Shown: in pieces, positions 53,707 through 62,763 of the stretch
Numbering within the stretch: position 1 is the first letter of the stretch
How the letters are laid out: the number at the start of each line of letters is the position of its first letter
DNA from: an uncultured Actinobaculum sp.
Lineage (GTDB): Bacteria; Actinomycetota; Actinomycetes; Actinomycetales; Actinomycetaceae
Assembly: GCA_938020505.1 (NCBI GenBank)
Contig: CALIHR010000025.1
Span: 1 to 64,000 of the forward strand
Reading direction: 5' to 3'
Length of the DNA stretch: 64,000 nucleotides
Notes under the pieces: model-generated
What the model was told of the DNA's origin: nothing
Database searches by the model: none
What the model saw: only the letters and a program-made list of their open reading frames with translations
Position numbers and translations under genes: made by a program

Positions 53707-54964
53707 GCTGGGCCTCCACCGCCTCGTCGGTCACGTCGTCGTCGGCGTCGCGCCAGTCCTCGGGCAGCAGATGGTCGAGGACGTCGTCGACGGAGACGGC
53801 GCCGATGAGCGAATCGTCGTCGACGACGGGCAGCGCCGTCAGGTTGTAGGTCGCCAGAAGCCTCGTCACCGTGCCGATTCCCGCGGAGGCCGAGATGGCC
53901 TCGATGTCGGTGTCGAGGATCGTCCCGATCATCGCCGAGGGGGCTTCGCGCAGGGCGCGCTGGATGTGCACGACGCCGAGGAACCGGCCCGTCGGGGTCT
54001 CCAGGGGAGGGCGGCAGACGAACATGATCGCCGCCAGCGCGGGCGGGATGTCGGCGCGCCGCGCCGAGGCGAGGGCCGTGGCGATCGTCGCCTCGGGCGG
54101 AAGGACGATCGGCTCGGTGGTCATGAGGCCGCCGGCGGTCCGCTCCTCGTAGGCCAGCAGGCGCCTGACGTCCTGGGCCTCCTCCGGCTCCATGCGCTCG
54201 AGCAGCTCGGCGGCCTGGTCCGTCGGCAGTTCGGCGACGAGGTCGGCGGCGTCGTCGGGCTGCATGACGTCGAGGACGTCGGCCGCACGCTCCATGTCGA
54301 GGCTGGAGAGGATCTCGATCCTGTCCTCGTCGCCGAGCTCCTCCAGGATGTCCGCCAGGCGCTCGTCCGTCAGCTCGCTGGCCACCGCCTGCATGCGCCC
54401 GGCGGGAAGCTCGCGCAGCACGTCGGCGACGTCGGCGGGCTTGAGCTCGTTGATCTGGGCGAGGATTGAGACGTTGCCCTGGACCGCCGCGGGATTCATG
54501 AGCCCGGTGACCTCGCGGACGGGCACGGTGAAGGACCGCTGGCCGCCCACGGCGCGCTTGCCCGTGCGCACGTACAGCGAGGTCAGCTGCCATTCGCGGG
54601 GCTTCGTCTGGGTGATGGCGACGTCGATGACGACGGCCTCCTCGTTCGTCTCGCGCAGGTGGACGTGGCGTTCGATGAGCTGGGCGAGCACGAGCGTCTC
54701 GGCCGGACGCTGGGAGAAGCGGCGGATGTTGACGATTCCGGTGGTGATGACTTGGCCGTTGGCTATCGAGGTGACGCGGGTGAGCGGGAGGAAGACGCGG
54801 CGCTTTCCCACCACCTCGACGACGAGGCCGACGGCCAGCGGATCGCCCTTCAGGCGGAAAAGGGCGACGACGTCGTAGACCGTGCCCACCTGGTCTCCTA
54901 TGGGGTCGAAGACGGGCGTGCCGATGAGCCTTGCCGCATATACGGTCTGAGCGTGCCGCTTCAT
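53699..54964 (-). CDS. PRC-barrel / MgtE-N / CBS protein lacking the membrane domain
   Basis: A 421-residue soluble protein. An N-terminal PRC-barrel-like region (about 8-70) and a middle segment are followed by MgtE intracellular repeats (about 175-275, LKPADVADVLRELP and related). Two CBS domains come after (about 280-400). MgtE channels continue into five membrane helices; none is present, and the chain ends shortly after the second CBS. So it is a regulatory module without its own channel, perhaps acting on the DUF1003 protein or sensing Mg or nucleotides. AGGAGGAATC gives a strong ribosome site. It begins 9 bp after the aminopeptidase gene. Confidence 0.83.
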   Translation of the reverse strand: MKRHAQTVYAARLIGTPVFDPIGDQVGTVYDVVALFRLKGDPLAVGLVVEVVGKRRVFLPLTRVTSIANGQVITTGIVNIRRFSQRPAETLVLAQLIERHVHLRETNEEAVVIDVAITQTKPREWQLTSLYVRTGKRAVGGQRSFTVPVREVTGLMNPAAVQGNVSILAQINELKPADVADVLRELPAGRMQAVASELTDERLADILEELGDEDRIEILSSLDMERAADVLDVMQPDDAADLVAELPTDQAAELLERMEPEEAQDVRRLLAYEERTAGGLMTTEPIVLPPEATIATALASARRADIPPALAAIMFVCRPPLETPTGRFLGVVHIQRALREAPSAMIGTILDTDIEAISASAGIGTVTRLLATYNLTALPVVDDDSLIGAVSVDDVLDHLLPEDWRDADDDVTDEAVEAQHV

Positions 54965-54973
54965 AGATTCCTC

Positions 54974-56458
54974 CTATCGCGCGACGGACGCCATCCAGGC
55001 CTCGATTTCGGGGACGGTCCGCGGAATTCCCTCGGAGATGCGAACGGCGCCGGAGCCGGTCACCACGACGTCGTCTTCGATGCGGACCCCGATGCCGCGG
55101 AACCGCTCGGGCACAAGAAGGTCGTCCTCGCGGAAGTACAGGCCCGGCTCGATCGTGAAGACCATGCCCGGGGCGAGCTCGGCCTCGACGTACATTTCGC
55201 GGCGGGCTTGGGCGCAGTCGTGGACGTCCAGGCCCAGGTGGTGGCTGGTGCCGTGCGGCATCCAGCGGCGGTGGAAGCCGCCGTCTTCGGCGAGCGATTC
55301 GGCCGCGGTCCCCGGGAGCATGCCCCACCCCTCCAGCCTTGCGGCGATGACCTCCATGGCCGCGTCGTGGACGTCGGAGAACTTGCAGCCGGGCTCCTGC
55401 GCGCGGGCGAAGGCGGCGTCGGCCGCGTCCAGGACGGCCTGGTAGACCTCGGCCTGGGCGGGGGAGAAGACGCCGTTGACGGGCAGAGTCCTTGTGATGT
55501 CGGCCGTGTAAAGGGAGTCCATTTCGACGCCGGCGTCCACCAGGATGAGCTCGCCGTCGCGCACCGCGCCGTCGTTGTCGATCCAATGGAGCGTGTTGGC
55601 GTGGTTGCCCGAAGCGGCGATCGTGTCGTAGCCCAGGCCGTTGCCCTCCTCGCGGGCCTTGGCGTGGAAGGCGCCTTCGACGACGCGCTCGCCGCGCCTG
55701 TGCCCCTTGGCCCGGCCGAGCGAGGCGATGATCGCCTCGAAGCCCTCGCGGGTGGCGGCGACCGCCTTGCGCATCTCCCCGATCTCAAAATCGTCCTTGA
55801 CGAGGCGCAGCTCGGCGAGGGCCTCCGCCAGCTCTGTGTCGAGCTTCGCGCAGCTCTCGGCGATTCCCGCGCTTTCGCGCAGATCGATCACCTGGGCCTC
55901 GACGCCGGCGTCGACGCCGGAGACGACCGCCATCTGCACCTGGCCGAGGTCTTTGGCCAGGGCGTCCCCGAGGGTGTCGATCGCGGCGCATTTGAGGCCG
56001 GTGAGCGTGGACATCTCCTCGAGCGAGGGGCGTGCGCCCACCCAGAATTCGCCGTAGCGCGCGTCGGCGTAGAACTCCTCCGACGATCGCGAGGCGCGCG
56101 GATGGAAGTAGAGAGTCGCCTCGTGTTCGTCCCCGACCGGGTTGAGGACGAGCACCGAGTCCGGTTCGAGCTCGCCGCCGAGCCCCGTCATGTGGGCGAA
56201 GGCCGAGTGCGCTCGAAAACGATAGTCGCAGTCGTTGTTGCGCACCTTGTAGCCGCCCGCGGGCACCACGAGGCGGACCCCGCGGAACCGTTCGCCCAGC
56301 TTCGCGTGGCGCGCCGGGAGGAAGTCGGCCGAGGCCGAACGCTCCGGCCCTTGCGGGCGGGGGCCCCAGTTCGAGCCGATGAATTCGCGGAAAGCTTGGT
56401 TGCGCGGCTGTCGTGAGCGGTTCGCCCCGCGCTCGGAGGCGTTCTCTTCTTTGGTCAT
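54974..56458 (-). CDS. pepP: Xaa-Pro aminopeptidase (aminopeptidase P)
   Basis: Removes N-terminal residues preceding proline. An N-terminal creatinase-like domain (about 30-200) is followed by the pita-bread metalloprotease domain. The metal ligands are in DAGVEMDSLYTADITRT (two Asp), GTSHHLGLDVHD (His), FTIEPGLYF (Glu) and GVRIEDDVV (Glu). ATG at 56458 gives 494 residues; the reading to 56557 adds an unconserved tail. No ribosome site is visible, and an imperfect AACAAT six bases upstream hints at leaderless initiation. First gene of a minus-strand run with the CBS and DUF1003 genes. Confidence 0.9.
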   Translation of the reverse strand: MTKEENASERGANRSRQPRNQAFREFIGSNWGPRPQGPERSASADFLPARHAKLGERFRGVRLVVPAGGYKVRNNDCDYRFRAHSAFAHMTGLGGELEPDSVLVLNPVGDEHEATLYFHPRASRSSEEFYADARYGEFWVGARPSLEEMSTLTGLKCAAIDTLGDALAKDLGQVQMAVVSGVDAGVEAQVIDLRESAGIAESCAKLDTELAEALAELRLVKDDFEIGEMRKAVAATREGFEAIIASLGRAKGHRRGERVVEGAFHAKAREEGNGLGYDTIAASGNHANTLHWIDNDGAVRDGELILVDAGVEMDSLYTADITRTLPVNGVFSPAQAEVYQAVLDAADAAFARAQEPGCKFSDVHDAAMEVIAARLEGWGMLPGTAAESLAEDGGFHRRWMPHGTSHHLGLDVHDCAQARREMYVEAELAPGMVFTIEPGLYFREDDLLVPERFRGIGVRIEDDVVVTGSGAVRISEGIPRTVPEIEAWMASVAR

Positions 56459-56540
56459 GCATCCATTGTTCCAGAGTTGCCGGGGCTCGGGCGCGAGGAT
56501 CGGCAGCCGAGCGGAGAATGGCGGCGTAGTGTTGTCTGCC

Positions 56541-57374
56541 GTGATCGATCTGCACACTCACTCCACAGCCTCCGACGGCCGCTCGACCCCCGCCGAGCTC
56601 ATGCGGGAGGCGGCCCGCGCCGGAATCGAGGTCCTCGGGCTGACCGACCATGACACGGTCGCCGGATGGGCGGAAGCCGCCGGACAGGTCGAAGCCACGG
56701 GGACCGCGCTCGTCAGGGGCATGGAGCTCTCCGCGAAAATCGACGGAATCTCGGTCCACATCCTCGGCTACCTCTTCGACCCCGACGACGAACGGCTGGC
56801 CGCCCACGTCGCGAGGATGCTCGCCGAGCGCCGCGACAGGGCCGTGCAGATGGTCGCCAGGCTCGCCCGGGACGTCCCCGTCACGTGGGAGGCCGTCGAG
56901 GCGCACGCCGGGGCCGAGACGCCGGTGGGGCGGCCGCACATCGCCGACGCGCTCATCGACTCCGGCGTCGTCGCCGACCGCCAGGAGGCCTTCGCGGTCT
57001 ACCTGCGGCCCGGCAGCCCGTATTACATCCATCACTATGCGCCGCCCGCGGCGGAGGCGGTCGAGTGGATTTCGGGCGCCGGGGGGAAGGCGGTCATGGC
57101 CCATCCCGCTGCCTCGCGGCGCGGAAAAACCGTCGGCCTGAGCAAAATCGAGGAGCTGGCCGACGCCGGACTCTTCGGCCTGGAAGTGGACCATCGCGAC
57201 AACGTAGAGCGCGAAGAGCTCGCAAAACTGGCCGAACGCCGGGGACTCGTACGCACGGGCTCCAGCGATTACCATGGGACGGGCAAACCGAACCGATTGG
57301 GCGAAAATACCACTGCTCGGGAGGTGCTGGACGCCATTTCATCTGGAACTTACCTGGAGGTGCTCAAGCCGTGA
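56541..57374 (+). CDS. PHP-domain phosphoesterase (RNase AM / TrpH-like)
   Basis: Metal-dependent phosphoesterase of the group that includes RNase AM and nucleoside 3',5'-bisphosphate phosphatase. The PHP motifs are DLHTHSTASDG at the N-terminus, GLTDHDTV, MAHPAA and SSDYHG near the end, giving the three-metal site. GTG at 56541 starts the protein directly at the first strand (277 residues). A longer frame overlaps the divergent pepP and is rejected. TAGTGT ends 8 bp before the GTG. The TGA overlaps the marC GTG start. Confidence 0.86.
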   Translation: MIDLHTHSTASDGRSTPAELMREAARAGIEVLGLTDHDTVAGWAEAAGQVEATGTALVRGMELSAKIDGISVHILGYLFDPDDERLAAHVARMLAERRDRAVQMVARLARDVPVTWEAVEAHAGAETPVGRPHIADALIDSGVVADRQEAFAVYLRPGSPYYIHHYAPPAAEAVEWISGAGGKAVMAHPAASRRGKTVGLSKIEELADAGLFGLEVDHRDNVEREELAKLAERRGLVRTGSSDYHGTGKPNRLGENTTAREVLDAISSGTYLEVLKP

Positions 57375-57985
57375 CGGCATTCGACGCCAGCCTTTTCTTC
57401 ACGACGTTCACGACCGTCTTCGTCATCGCCGACCCGGCTGGAAATCTGCCGGTCTTCATGTCGCTGACGGCGAGAATGACGCCGAACGAGCGAAAGAGGG
57501 CAGCGTGGCAGGCCGCCCTCACGTCCCTCGTCGTCCTCGCGGTGTTCGCCTTCTTCGGCCAGCAGATCCTCCGCCTGCTCGGCATTTCGGTGGCGTCGAT
57601 GCAGATTTCGGGCGGCTTGCTTCTGCTCATCGTCGCCATGCAGCTGCTTTCGGGCCGCGAGGAGGACCCCGGCAAGCCGGGGGCGACCAACGTCGCCCTC
57701 GTTCCCCTCGGGATTCCGCTTTTGGCGGGCCCCGGCGCGATCGCCGCGGTGATGCTCGCCGCCGACCAGGCGGCGGGAAAGGGCGTCGGCGGCGTCTTGG
57801 CGTGCGTGGCCGCCGTGCTTCTCGTCCACATCATCGAGTGGCTGACGATGCGCTTCGCCAACCCGCTCAACAGGATCCTGGGCGAGGGCGGAACGATCTT
57901 CCTCACGAGGATCTCGGGCATGCTGCTGGCTGCCATCGCCGTCCAGCTCATCATCAGCGGCGTCACGAGCGTCGTCAAAGGCTAG
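57371..57985 (+). CDS. MarC-family integral membrane protein
   Basis: A 204-residue protein with about six membrane helices. The conserved start FTTVFVIADPAGNLPVF, the KRAAWQAAL loop and VPLGIPLLAGPGAIAAVM are typical of MarC/UPF0056. The name comes from an old link to antibiotic resistance that did not hold; function unknown. GTG at 57371 overlaps the PHP-gene stop. It converges with the helicase gene across a GC-rich hairpin. Confidence 0.9.
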   Translation: MTAFDASLFFTTFTTVFVIADPAGNLPVFMSLTARMTPNERKRAAWQAALTSLVVLAVFAFFGQQILRLLGISVASMQISGGLLLLIVAMQLLSGREEDPGKPGATNVALVPLGIPLLAGPGAIAAVMLAADQAAGKGVGGVLACVAAVLLVHIIEWLTMRFANPLNRILGEGGTIFLTRISGMLLAAIAVQLIISGVTSVVKG

Positions 57986-58028
57986 GCGAGGCCGAGGCGC
58001 CCTCCGCGCCGGGCGATTGAGCGATTAA

Positions 58029-58074
58029 GCCGGCCCGCGGCGGCGGGACATCGGCGTGGGCTTCGCGGGCCGGC
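58029..58074. terminator. Bidirectional GC hairpin between marC and helicase genes
   Basis: GCCGGCCCGCG (58029-58039) pairs perfectly with CGCGGGCCGGC (58064-58074) around a 24-nt loop, midway between convergent genes. No T-run. Confidence 0.6.
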
Positions 58075-58113
58075 GCCAGAGGGCCTGGGCCGCGAGGGTC
58101 GCCGGGGTCCGCG

Positions 58114-59706
58114 TCAGGACTCGTCCGTGCGGCGAATCCGCTTGCGCTGCCTGTTGCGGCGCGGGGCCGCCTGCGGGTTTTCCTTGACCGGCTTCTTGCG
58201 CTGAGACTGCCCCCGGCGCTGGGATTGCTCGTGCTGGCGCTGCCCCGAGGGGCGTTTGCCGGATCCGGAGGACGAGCCGCGCCCCCGCCTCCCGTGCGAG
58301 CCGCGTCCTTTGCCGCTGCGCCTGCCCGTTTCGCCCAGGTCTTCGATGTATTCGGCCGCCAGGCCCGCCCGCGTGCGCTTGTCGCGGGGCAGCTTTCCCG
58401 TGGCCCCCTCCGGAATGTCGAGGTCCGAGTACAGGTGCTCGGATGTGTGGTAGGTCTCCAGCGGCTCGGGCTGGCGCAGGTTGAGGGCCTTGTCGATGAG
58501 GGTCCAGCGCGGGAGGTCGTCCCAATCGACAAAGGTGACGGCGGTCCCCGACTGCCCGGCGCGCCCGGTGCGGCCGATGCGGTGGATATACGTTTTTTCG
58601 TCTTCGGGGCACTGGTAGTTGATGACGTGGGTGACGTCGTCGACGTCGATGCCTCTGGCCGCAACGTCGGTGGCGACGAGGACGTCGACCTTGCCGTTGC
58701 GGAAGGCCCTCAGCGCCTGCTCGCGCGCGCCCTGGCCGAGGTCGCCGTGGAGCGCGCCGGCGGCGAAGCCCCTCTCGGTCAGCTCTTCGGCGAGGCGTGC
58801 GGCCGTGCGTTTCGTCCGTGTGAAGACGATCGTCAGGCCGCGGCCTTTCGCCTGGAGGATGCGGGCGAGGACCTCGGACTTGTTGAGGGCGTGGCAGCGG
58901 TAGACCACTTGGCGCACCGATTTGACTGTCACGCCGGTGTCCGCGGGGTCCGCCGCGCGGATGTGGGTGGGCCGGGACATGTACCGCCGCGCCATCGCGA
59001 CGACGGGCCCGGGCATCGTCGCGGAAAAGAGCATCGTGTGGCGGTTGGAGGGCGTGGAGGCCAAGATTTTCTCGACGTCCTCGAGGAAGCCCAGGTCGAG
59101 CATTTCGTCGGCCTCGTCGAGGACGACGGTGCGAACGCAGGCCAGGTCGAGGAAGCGATGCTTCATCAGGTCGACGAGCCTGCCGGGGGTTCCCACGACG
59201 ATCTCGGCGCCCTCTTTCAGCGCCTCCTGCTGGGGCTCGTACGCGCGCCCTCCGTACACTTCGACGATCCGCAGGCGCCGTCTGGCCGCGGCCGCGCGCA
59301 GCTCTTCGGCCACCTGCTTTGCGAGCTCGCGCGTGGGCAGAATGACCAGGCCCTGCGGTTTGCCGCGGGCCTGAACGGGGACGGACTCCCACCCCTCCTC
59401 GTCGATTCCGGCGGTGTTTTCCAGCATCGGAATGCCGAAGCCGAGCGTTTTGCCCGTTCCGGTTTTGGCCTGCCCGATGATGTCGTTTCCCCTGAGGGCG
59501 ACGGGCAGCGTGAGCGCCTGTATGGGGAAGGGGTGGGTGATGCCCTTGTCTTTCAGCGCTTCGACGATGGGCGTCGAGACGCCGAAATCGGCGAAAACGG
59601 TCGTGGACGGAAGATCGGACCCCGCGGCGGAGACGTCGGCGGCGGGTTCGTTTGTTGCGGGTATGTGCACCCCGGAAGAATCGATGATGCCGGAGCCCTT
59701 GCTCAT
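58114..59706 (-). CDS. DEAD-box ATP-dependent RNA helicase
   Basis: Unwinds RNA in ribosome assembly or mRNA turnover. The helicase motifs are complete: Q motif around GITHPFPIQ, Walker A AKTGTGKT, DEAD in VLDEADEMLDLGF, SAT in MLFSATMPG, and motifs V-VI in ARGIDVDDVTHVI then HRIGRTGRAG. A basic, Arg/Gly/Gln-rich tail of about 80 residues probably binds RNA. Product 530 residues. AAAGGAAAAGC precedes the ATG. It is a single gene. RhlE- or CsdA-type cannot be separated by eye. Confidence 0.92.
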   Translation of the reverse strand: MSKGSGIIDSSGVHIPATNEPAADVSAAGSDLPSTTVFADFGVSTPIVEALKDKGITHPFPIQALTLPVALRGNDIIGQAKTGTGKTLGFGIPMLENTAGIDEEGWESVPVQARGKPQGLVILPTRELAKQVAEELRAAAARRRLRIVEVYGGRAYEPQQEALKEGAEIVVGTPGRLVDLMKHRFLDLACVRTVVLDEADEMLDLGFLEDVEKILASTPSNRHTMLFSATMPGPVVAMARRYMSRPTHIRAADPADTGVTVKSVRQVVYRCHALNKSEVLARILQAKGRGLTIVFTRTKRTAARLAEELTERGFAAGALHGDLGQGAREQALRAFRNGKVDVLVATDVAARGIDVDDVTHVINYQCPEDEKTYIHRIGRTGRAGQSGTAVTFVDWDDLPRWTLIDKALNLRQPEPLETYHTSEHLYSDLDIPEGATGKLPRDKRTRAGLAAEYIEDLGETGRRSGKGRGSHGRRGRGSSSGSGKRPSGQRQHEQSQRRGQSQRKKPVKENPQAAPRRNRQRKRIRRTDES

Positions 59707-60142
59707 GCTTTTCCTTTCAGTGCGCGCCTCGAGGCGCTCAGTGCCGTCGGCCGATAGACGCAGCGCGCGGGAGCGTCCGCGCGTTCGTGGATGTGCGAAT
59801 GGCGAGAAGTTCGGTCAACACTTGGCTTTTTGAGTTTACGGCAACCGGGAGGCACTGGAAACCGCCGACGCTTTTCGCGAACGTGCGCACGCCCGCGTAA
59901 CGCGTCAGAAAGCATCAAACGTCAAGCTCGTTTCAGTGATTTTAGTCACGAACCTTCGTGCATATCAGGCTTTTCTCAATGGACACGCCTTTTCCCGGTT
60001 GTATGACCACTGCTACATGGGTATGGTTACCCACTCGGAAGGGTCGAGACAGGTCCTCCCGAAGGATAAATTGAGATCAATCCTTCCACTCACTCCTCAC
60101 CAAAATTGCACGTCATCGCGGGCAAAACTGAATGGAAACCTT
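59707..60142. other. Divergent regulatory region upstream of the glycan operon
   Basis: 436 bp with lower GC in its right part. It carries the inverted repeat at 60018 and an AT-rich stretch (GGATAAATTGAGATCAATCC, 60063-60082) that could hold a -10. The region can be read open upstream of 60143, but that stretch lacks any protein-like character. Confidence 0.55.
60018..60033. promoter_or_regulatory. Candidate operator upstream of the glycan operon
   Basis: TGGGTA-TGGT-TACCCA is a perfect 6-bp-arm palindrome about 110 bp before the first small gene. Its size and symmetry fit a dimeric repressor. A second imperfect palindrome, GGATAAATTGAGATCAATCC, lies at 60063-60082. Confidence 0.4.
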
Positions 60143-60394
60143 ATGCACTACCTACCTTTAGCCTCCGGTACGGGACTGCTCGTCCTGGGCAACGGACTGC
60201 CGACGGGGTCGCTCCCCCTGTTGCTTGCGCGTCTGTTCGTCGACCTCGCCGGGTTGGTATTCATCGCATTGTCCCTCATCTTCCTTTTCTCGGACTTCCT
60301 CGCCCGCGTCAGGGGGGCGTCGTCCGTGAAGCGGCCCCACGCCCCCCTCGGCCGGCACTTCGCCGACGGCGCGACGGCGGAAGAATTCGAGTGA
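60143..60394 (+). CDS. Small membrane protein of the glycan synthase operon
   Basis: An 83-residue product from ATG 60143 with one certain transmembrane helix (about 27-50, LLARLFVDLAGLVFIALSLIFLF) and a weaker hydrophobic stretch near the N-terminus. The cytosolic tail is basic then acidic. No family was recognised. Its stop overlaps the glycosyltransferase start as GTGA. Position and size recall accessory subunits of processive synthases such as IcaD/PgaD, but no sequence likeness is claimed. The ribosome site (GGAAACC) is weak. Frames reading further upstream are not supported. Confidence 0.6.
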   Translation: MHYLPLASGTGLLVLGNGLPTGSLPLLLARLFVDLAGLVFIALSLIFLFSDFLARVRGASSVKRPHAPLGRHFADGATAEEFE

Positions 60395-61758
60395 CCGCCG
60401 CACCCCCGCGCTTCATAGAAGCGCTCGACGCAATCGGGTGGTGGGGCGCGCTCCTCATGGTCTTCGTGACGGTCGTCTACGGGCTCGTCCTCCTCGTGCT
60501 TTCGCGCTCCGCCCCGCGCAAGCGCGCGGCGCGCAGGAGGGCGGTGCTCAAAGCGGCCGAAACCACCGAGGGCTCGACGCAGCTCGCCAGGCCGAGGATG
60601 GTCATTCTCATACCTTGCCTGAACGAGGCCGAGGTCATCGTCGCCAGCGTCAAAGCCCTTCTGGCTTCCCCGGCTCCGGATGTCCACATCCTCGTCATCG
60701 ACGACGGCTCGGAAGACGGCACCGCCGATCTGGTCGAGGGCATCGGCGATCCGCGAGTCTCCGTCATGCGGCGCGTCCTGCCCAACGCTCGCCTGGGCAA
60801 GGGCGAAGCCCTCAACGCCGCGCTCGACCTCGTGCGTCAGCGCTATGTCACGGGTTCGGCGAACGACGTCGTCGTCGGCGTCGTCGACGCCGACGGGCGG
60901 CTCGACCCCCATGCCATCACCGAGGCCAGGATCTCCTTCGCCGACCCTGAGGTGGGCGCCGTCCAGATGGGCGTGCGGATCAACAACCGCAGGCGCTCGC
61001 TCCTGGCGAGGATGCAGGACATGGAGTTCGTCATCTTCATCGAGGTCTTCCAGAGGGGGAGGCGCCACCTCGGGAGCGTCGGAATGGGCGGAAACGGCCA
61101 GTTCGTCAGGCTCTCCGCGCTTGACGCCCTCGGACCGAACCCGTGGTCGGAGTCGCTCACCGAAGACTTCGACCTCGGAATCCGGCTCAACGCCAGCGGG
61201 TGGGTCAACGAGTTTTGCCGGGAGGCGGCCGTCCACCAGCAGGGCGTCACCCGCCTCGGGCGCCTCATGCGCCAGAGGACCCGGTGGTTCCAGGGAAACC
61301 TGCAGGCCATGTCGCTGTACAAGTCCGTCGTCCGCGGACATCGCGGGCGGGCGCGCACCGACACCCTTTTCCAGATTCTCACGCCCTATCTGGTTCTGAC
61401 GGCGTCCCTGTTGACCGTCTCCTTCATCATCGCCTTGGGAATGTCGATTTACTGGGCGATCCAGGGGGTGCCGCAGCATTGGGAGTGGCTTATACTCGCC
61501 TACGTTCTCGCCTTCGGCCCTGCTCAAGCGTACGGATACATATATTGGCGTATTGAGCGGGTAAATAAATTTTCAATTTTCAAGGCGATTTGGTGTTCGC
61601 ACATATTCGTTTTTTACGGCATGCTCGGCTACATTCCCGGTTGGTGGGCTGTGGGCAGAGCGGTGTCCAATCGTACGAATTGGGCGAAGACCGCGCGCGA
61701 GGCTGAAGAGCCTCAAGACGCCGCCGCTCCGGCTGTGGCGGTTGGGCAGGCTACGTGA
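60391..61758 (+). CDS. Processive family-2 glycosyltransferase (membrane polysaccharide synthase)
   Basis: A 455-residue membrane enzyme of the BcsA/IcaA/hyaluronan synthase type. One N-terminal helix (about 14-36) precedes the GT-A domain: PCLNEAEV, DDGSEDGT, substrate DxD in VDADGRLDP, acceptor region GGNGQFVRL, catalytic TEDFDLGIRL and the processivity motif QRTRWFQG. Three to four C-terminal helices form the export channel. It therefore should polymerise and translocate a beta-linked sugar. GTG at 60391 overlaps the small membrane gene, and its own TGA overlaps the next GTG. With a UDP-GlcNAc 2-epimerase downstream, an N-acetylhexosamine polymer is plausible; the sugar is inference. Confidence 0.85.
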   Translation: MTAAPPRFIEALDAIGWWGALLMVFVTVVYGLVLLVLSRSAPRKRAARRRAVLKAAETTEGSTQLARPRMVILIPCLNEAEVIVASVKALLASPAPDVHILVIDDGSEDGTADLVEGIGDPRVSVMRRVLPNARLGKGEALNAALDLVRQRYVTGSANDVVVGVVDADGRLDPHAITEARISFADPEVGAVQMGVRINNRRRSLLARMQDMEFVIFIEVFQRGRRHLGSVGMGGNGQFVRLSALDALGPNPWSESLTEDFDLGIRLNASGWVNEFCREAAVHQQGVTRLGRLMRQRTRWFQGNLQAMSLYKSVVRGHRGRARTDTLFQILTPYLVLTASLLTVSFIIALGMSIYWAIQGVPQHWEWLILAYVLAFGPAQAYGYIYWRIERVNKFSIFKAIWCSHIFVFYGMLGYIPGWWAVGRAVSNRTNWAKTAREAEEPQDAAAPAVAVGQAT

Positions 61759-62741
61759 AACAGTCCAAAGACAACTCGAAGAAGGCCTCGAGGGCGTGGT
61801 CCCTCAGCCCGGCGATTCTCAACGACCTCTTCCTGGCTCAAAAGAGCTCGGAGGCGGAGGAGACGGGCGGGCAGGCCGACGCCGAGGCTTCGGCCTCCGC
61901 GAGCCGAGCCGGCTCGGCGCAGGAGGCCGGGGCCCCGAGATTCCCCGTGAACGCCCGCGTTCCTTCGCTCAGCGCGAACGTGGCCAACGCCCGCGTTCGG
62001 GCCGAGAAGACGAACGCCCGGCCGCCCGTCGAAGGGCGGGACGCCGCCGGAAGCGAGTCCCCGGCCGCCCTCGGCGGCGAGGCGGACCCTTCCGCCCCGA
62101 TTGTGCGCGGCGGGAGGGCCCGCCGCCGCCCGGTCGTCTTCTTCCTTGGCCTGCTCATGGGTGCAGGCCTCGTTCTGGCGGGAATCCTGTTCTTCCGCAG
62201 CGGGGAGGAATGCGGCGGGTGGAAAGTGGTCTACACTGGCTACGGAAAGGTTGTCTGCGACGGGGGCGCCGTTCACCTCAGCCCGACGGCGGCCGCGCAG
62301 AAGAAGGACACCCATGCAGCGCTCGTGGTGGCCGAGGCGGGCGGGTCGGGCACCGTCGGCGCGACCGTCAAGACCACGTCTCAAGTGCGCAAAGGCAAGC
62401 CCAACCCGTGGGAGGTCGGCTGGTTCCTTTTCAGGTATCAGGACCCCAGCCACTTCTACGCCGTCGTCCTCAAGCCCAACGGATGGGAGATATCCAAGCA
62501 GGACCCGGCCTACAAGGGGAGCCAACGGTTCCTCGCCAGCGGGGACGCGCGAAAGTTCCCCGTGGGAAGAAGCTACAAGGTGACCGTCGAGCAGAAGGGG
62601 CCCGCCCAGTTCACGGTTTCGGTGGACGGCGAGCATCTGGCCGACGTCACCGACTCCGAGAGGCCCTACCCTTCGGGGAACGTCGCCCTCTACACGGAAG
62701 ACGCCGCAGTCACTTTCACAAACATCGTCAAAGGATCGTAA
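61755..62741 (+). CDS. Single-pass membrane protein with lectin-like ectodomain
   Basis: A 328-residue type II membrane protein. A cytosolic, Ala/Ser/Glu-rich region (about 1-124) is followed by one helix after an RRR stop (about 127-146, VVFFLGLLMGAGLVLAGILFF). The extracellular beta-rich domain (about 150-328) has GWFLFRYQDPSHFYAVVLKPNGWEI and YKVTVEQKGPAQFTVSVDGEHL, the pattern of concanavalin A-like/LamG or family 16-type glycan-binding folds. No catalytic pair was identified, so binding rather than cleavage is likelier. GTG at 61755 overlaps the synthase stop. I infer a co-polymerase or glycan-retention factor. Confidence 0.65.
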   Translation: MKQSKDNSKKASRAWSLSPAILNDLFLAQKSSEAEETGGQADAEASASASRAGSAQEAGAPRFPVNARVPSLSANVANARVRAEKTNARPPVEGRDAAGSESPAALGGEADPSAPIVRGGRARRRPVVFFLGLLMGAGLVLAGILFFRSGEECGGWKVVYTGYGKVVCDGGAVHLSPTAAAQKKDTHAALVVAEAGGSGTVGATVKTTSQVRKGKPNPWEVGWFLFRYQDPSHFYAVVLKPNGWEISKQDPAYKGSQRFLASGDARKFPVGRSYKVTVEQKGPAQFTVSVDGEHLADVTDSERPYPSGNVALYTEDAAVTFTNIVKGS

Positions 62742-62763
62742 AGCCTGAAAGGGCAACACAACC

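Noticed and set aside
60040..60142. GEMM-type c-di-GMP riboswitch before the glycan operon
   Set aside because: GGGCAAAAC and GGAAACC bits look suggestive but the paired helices and conserved core do not line up.
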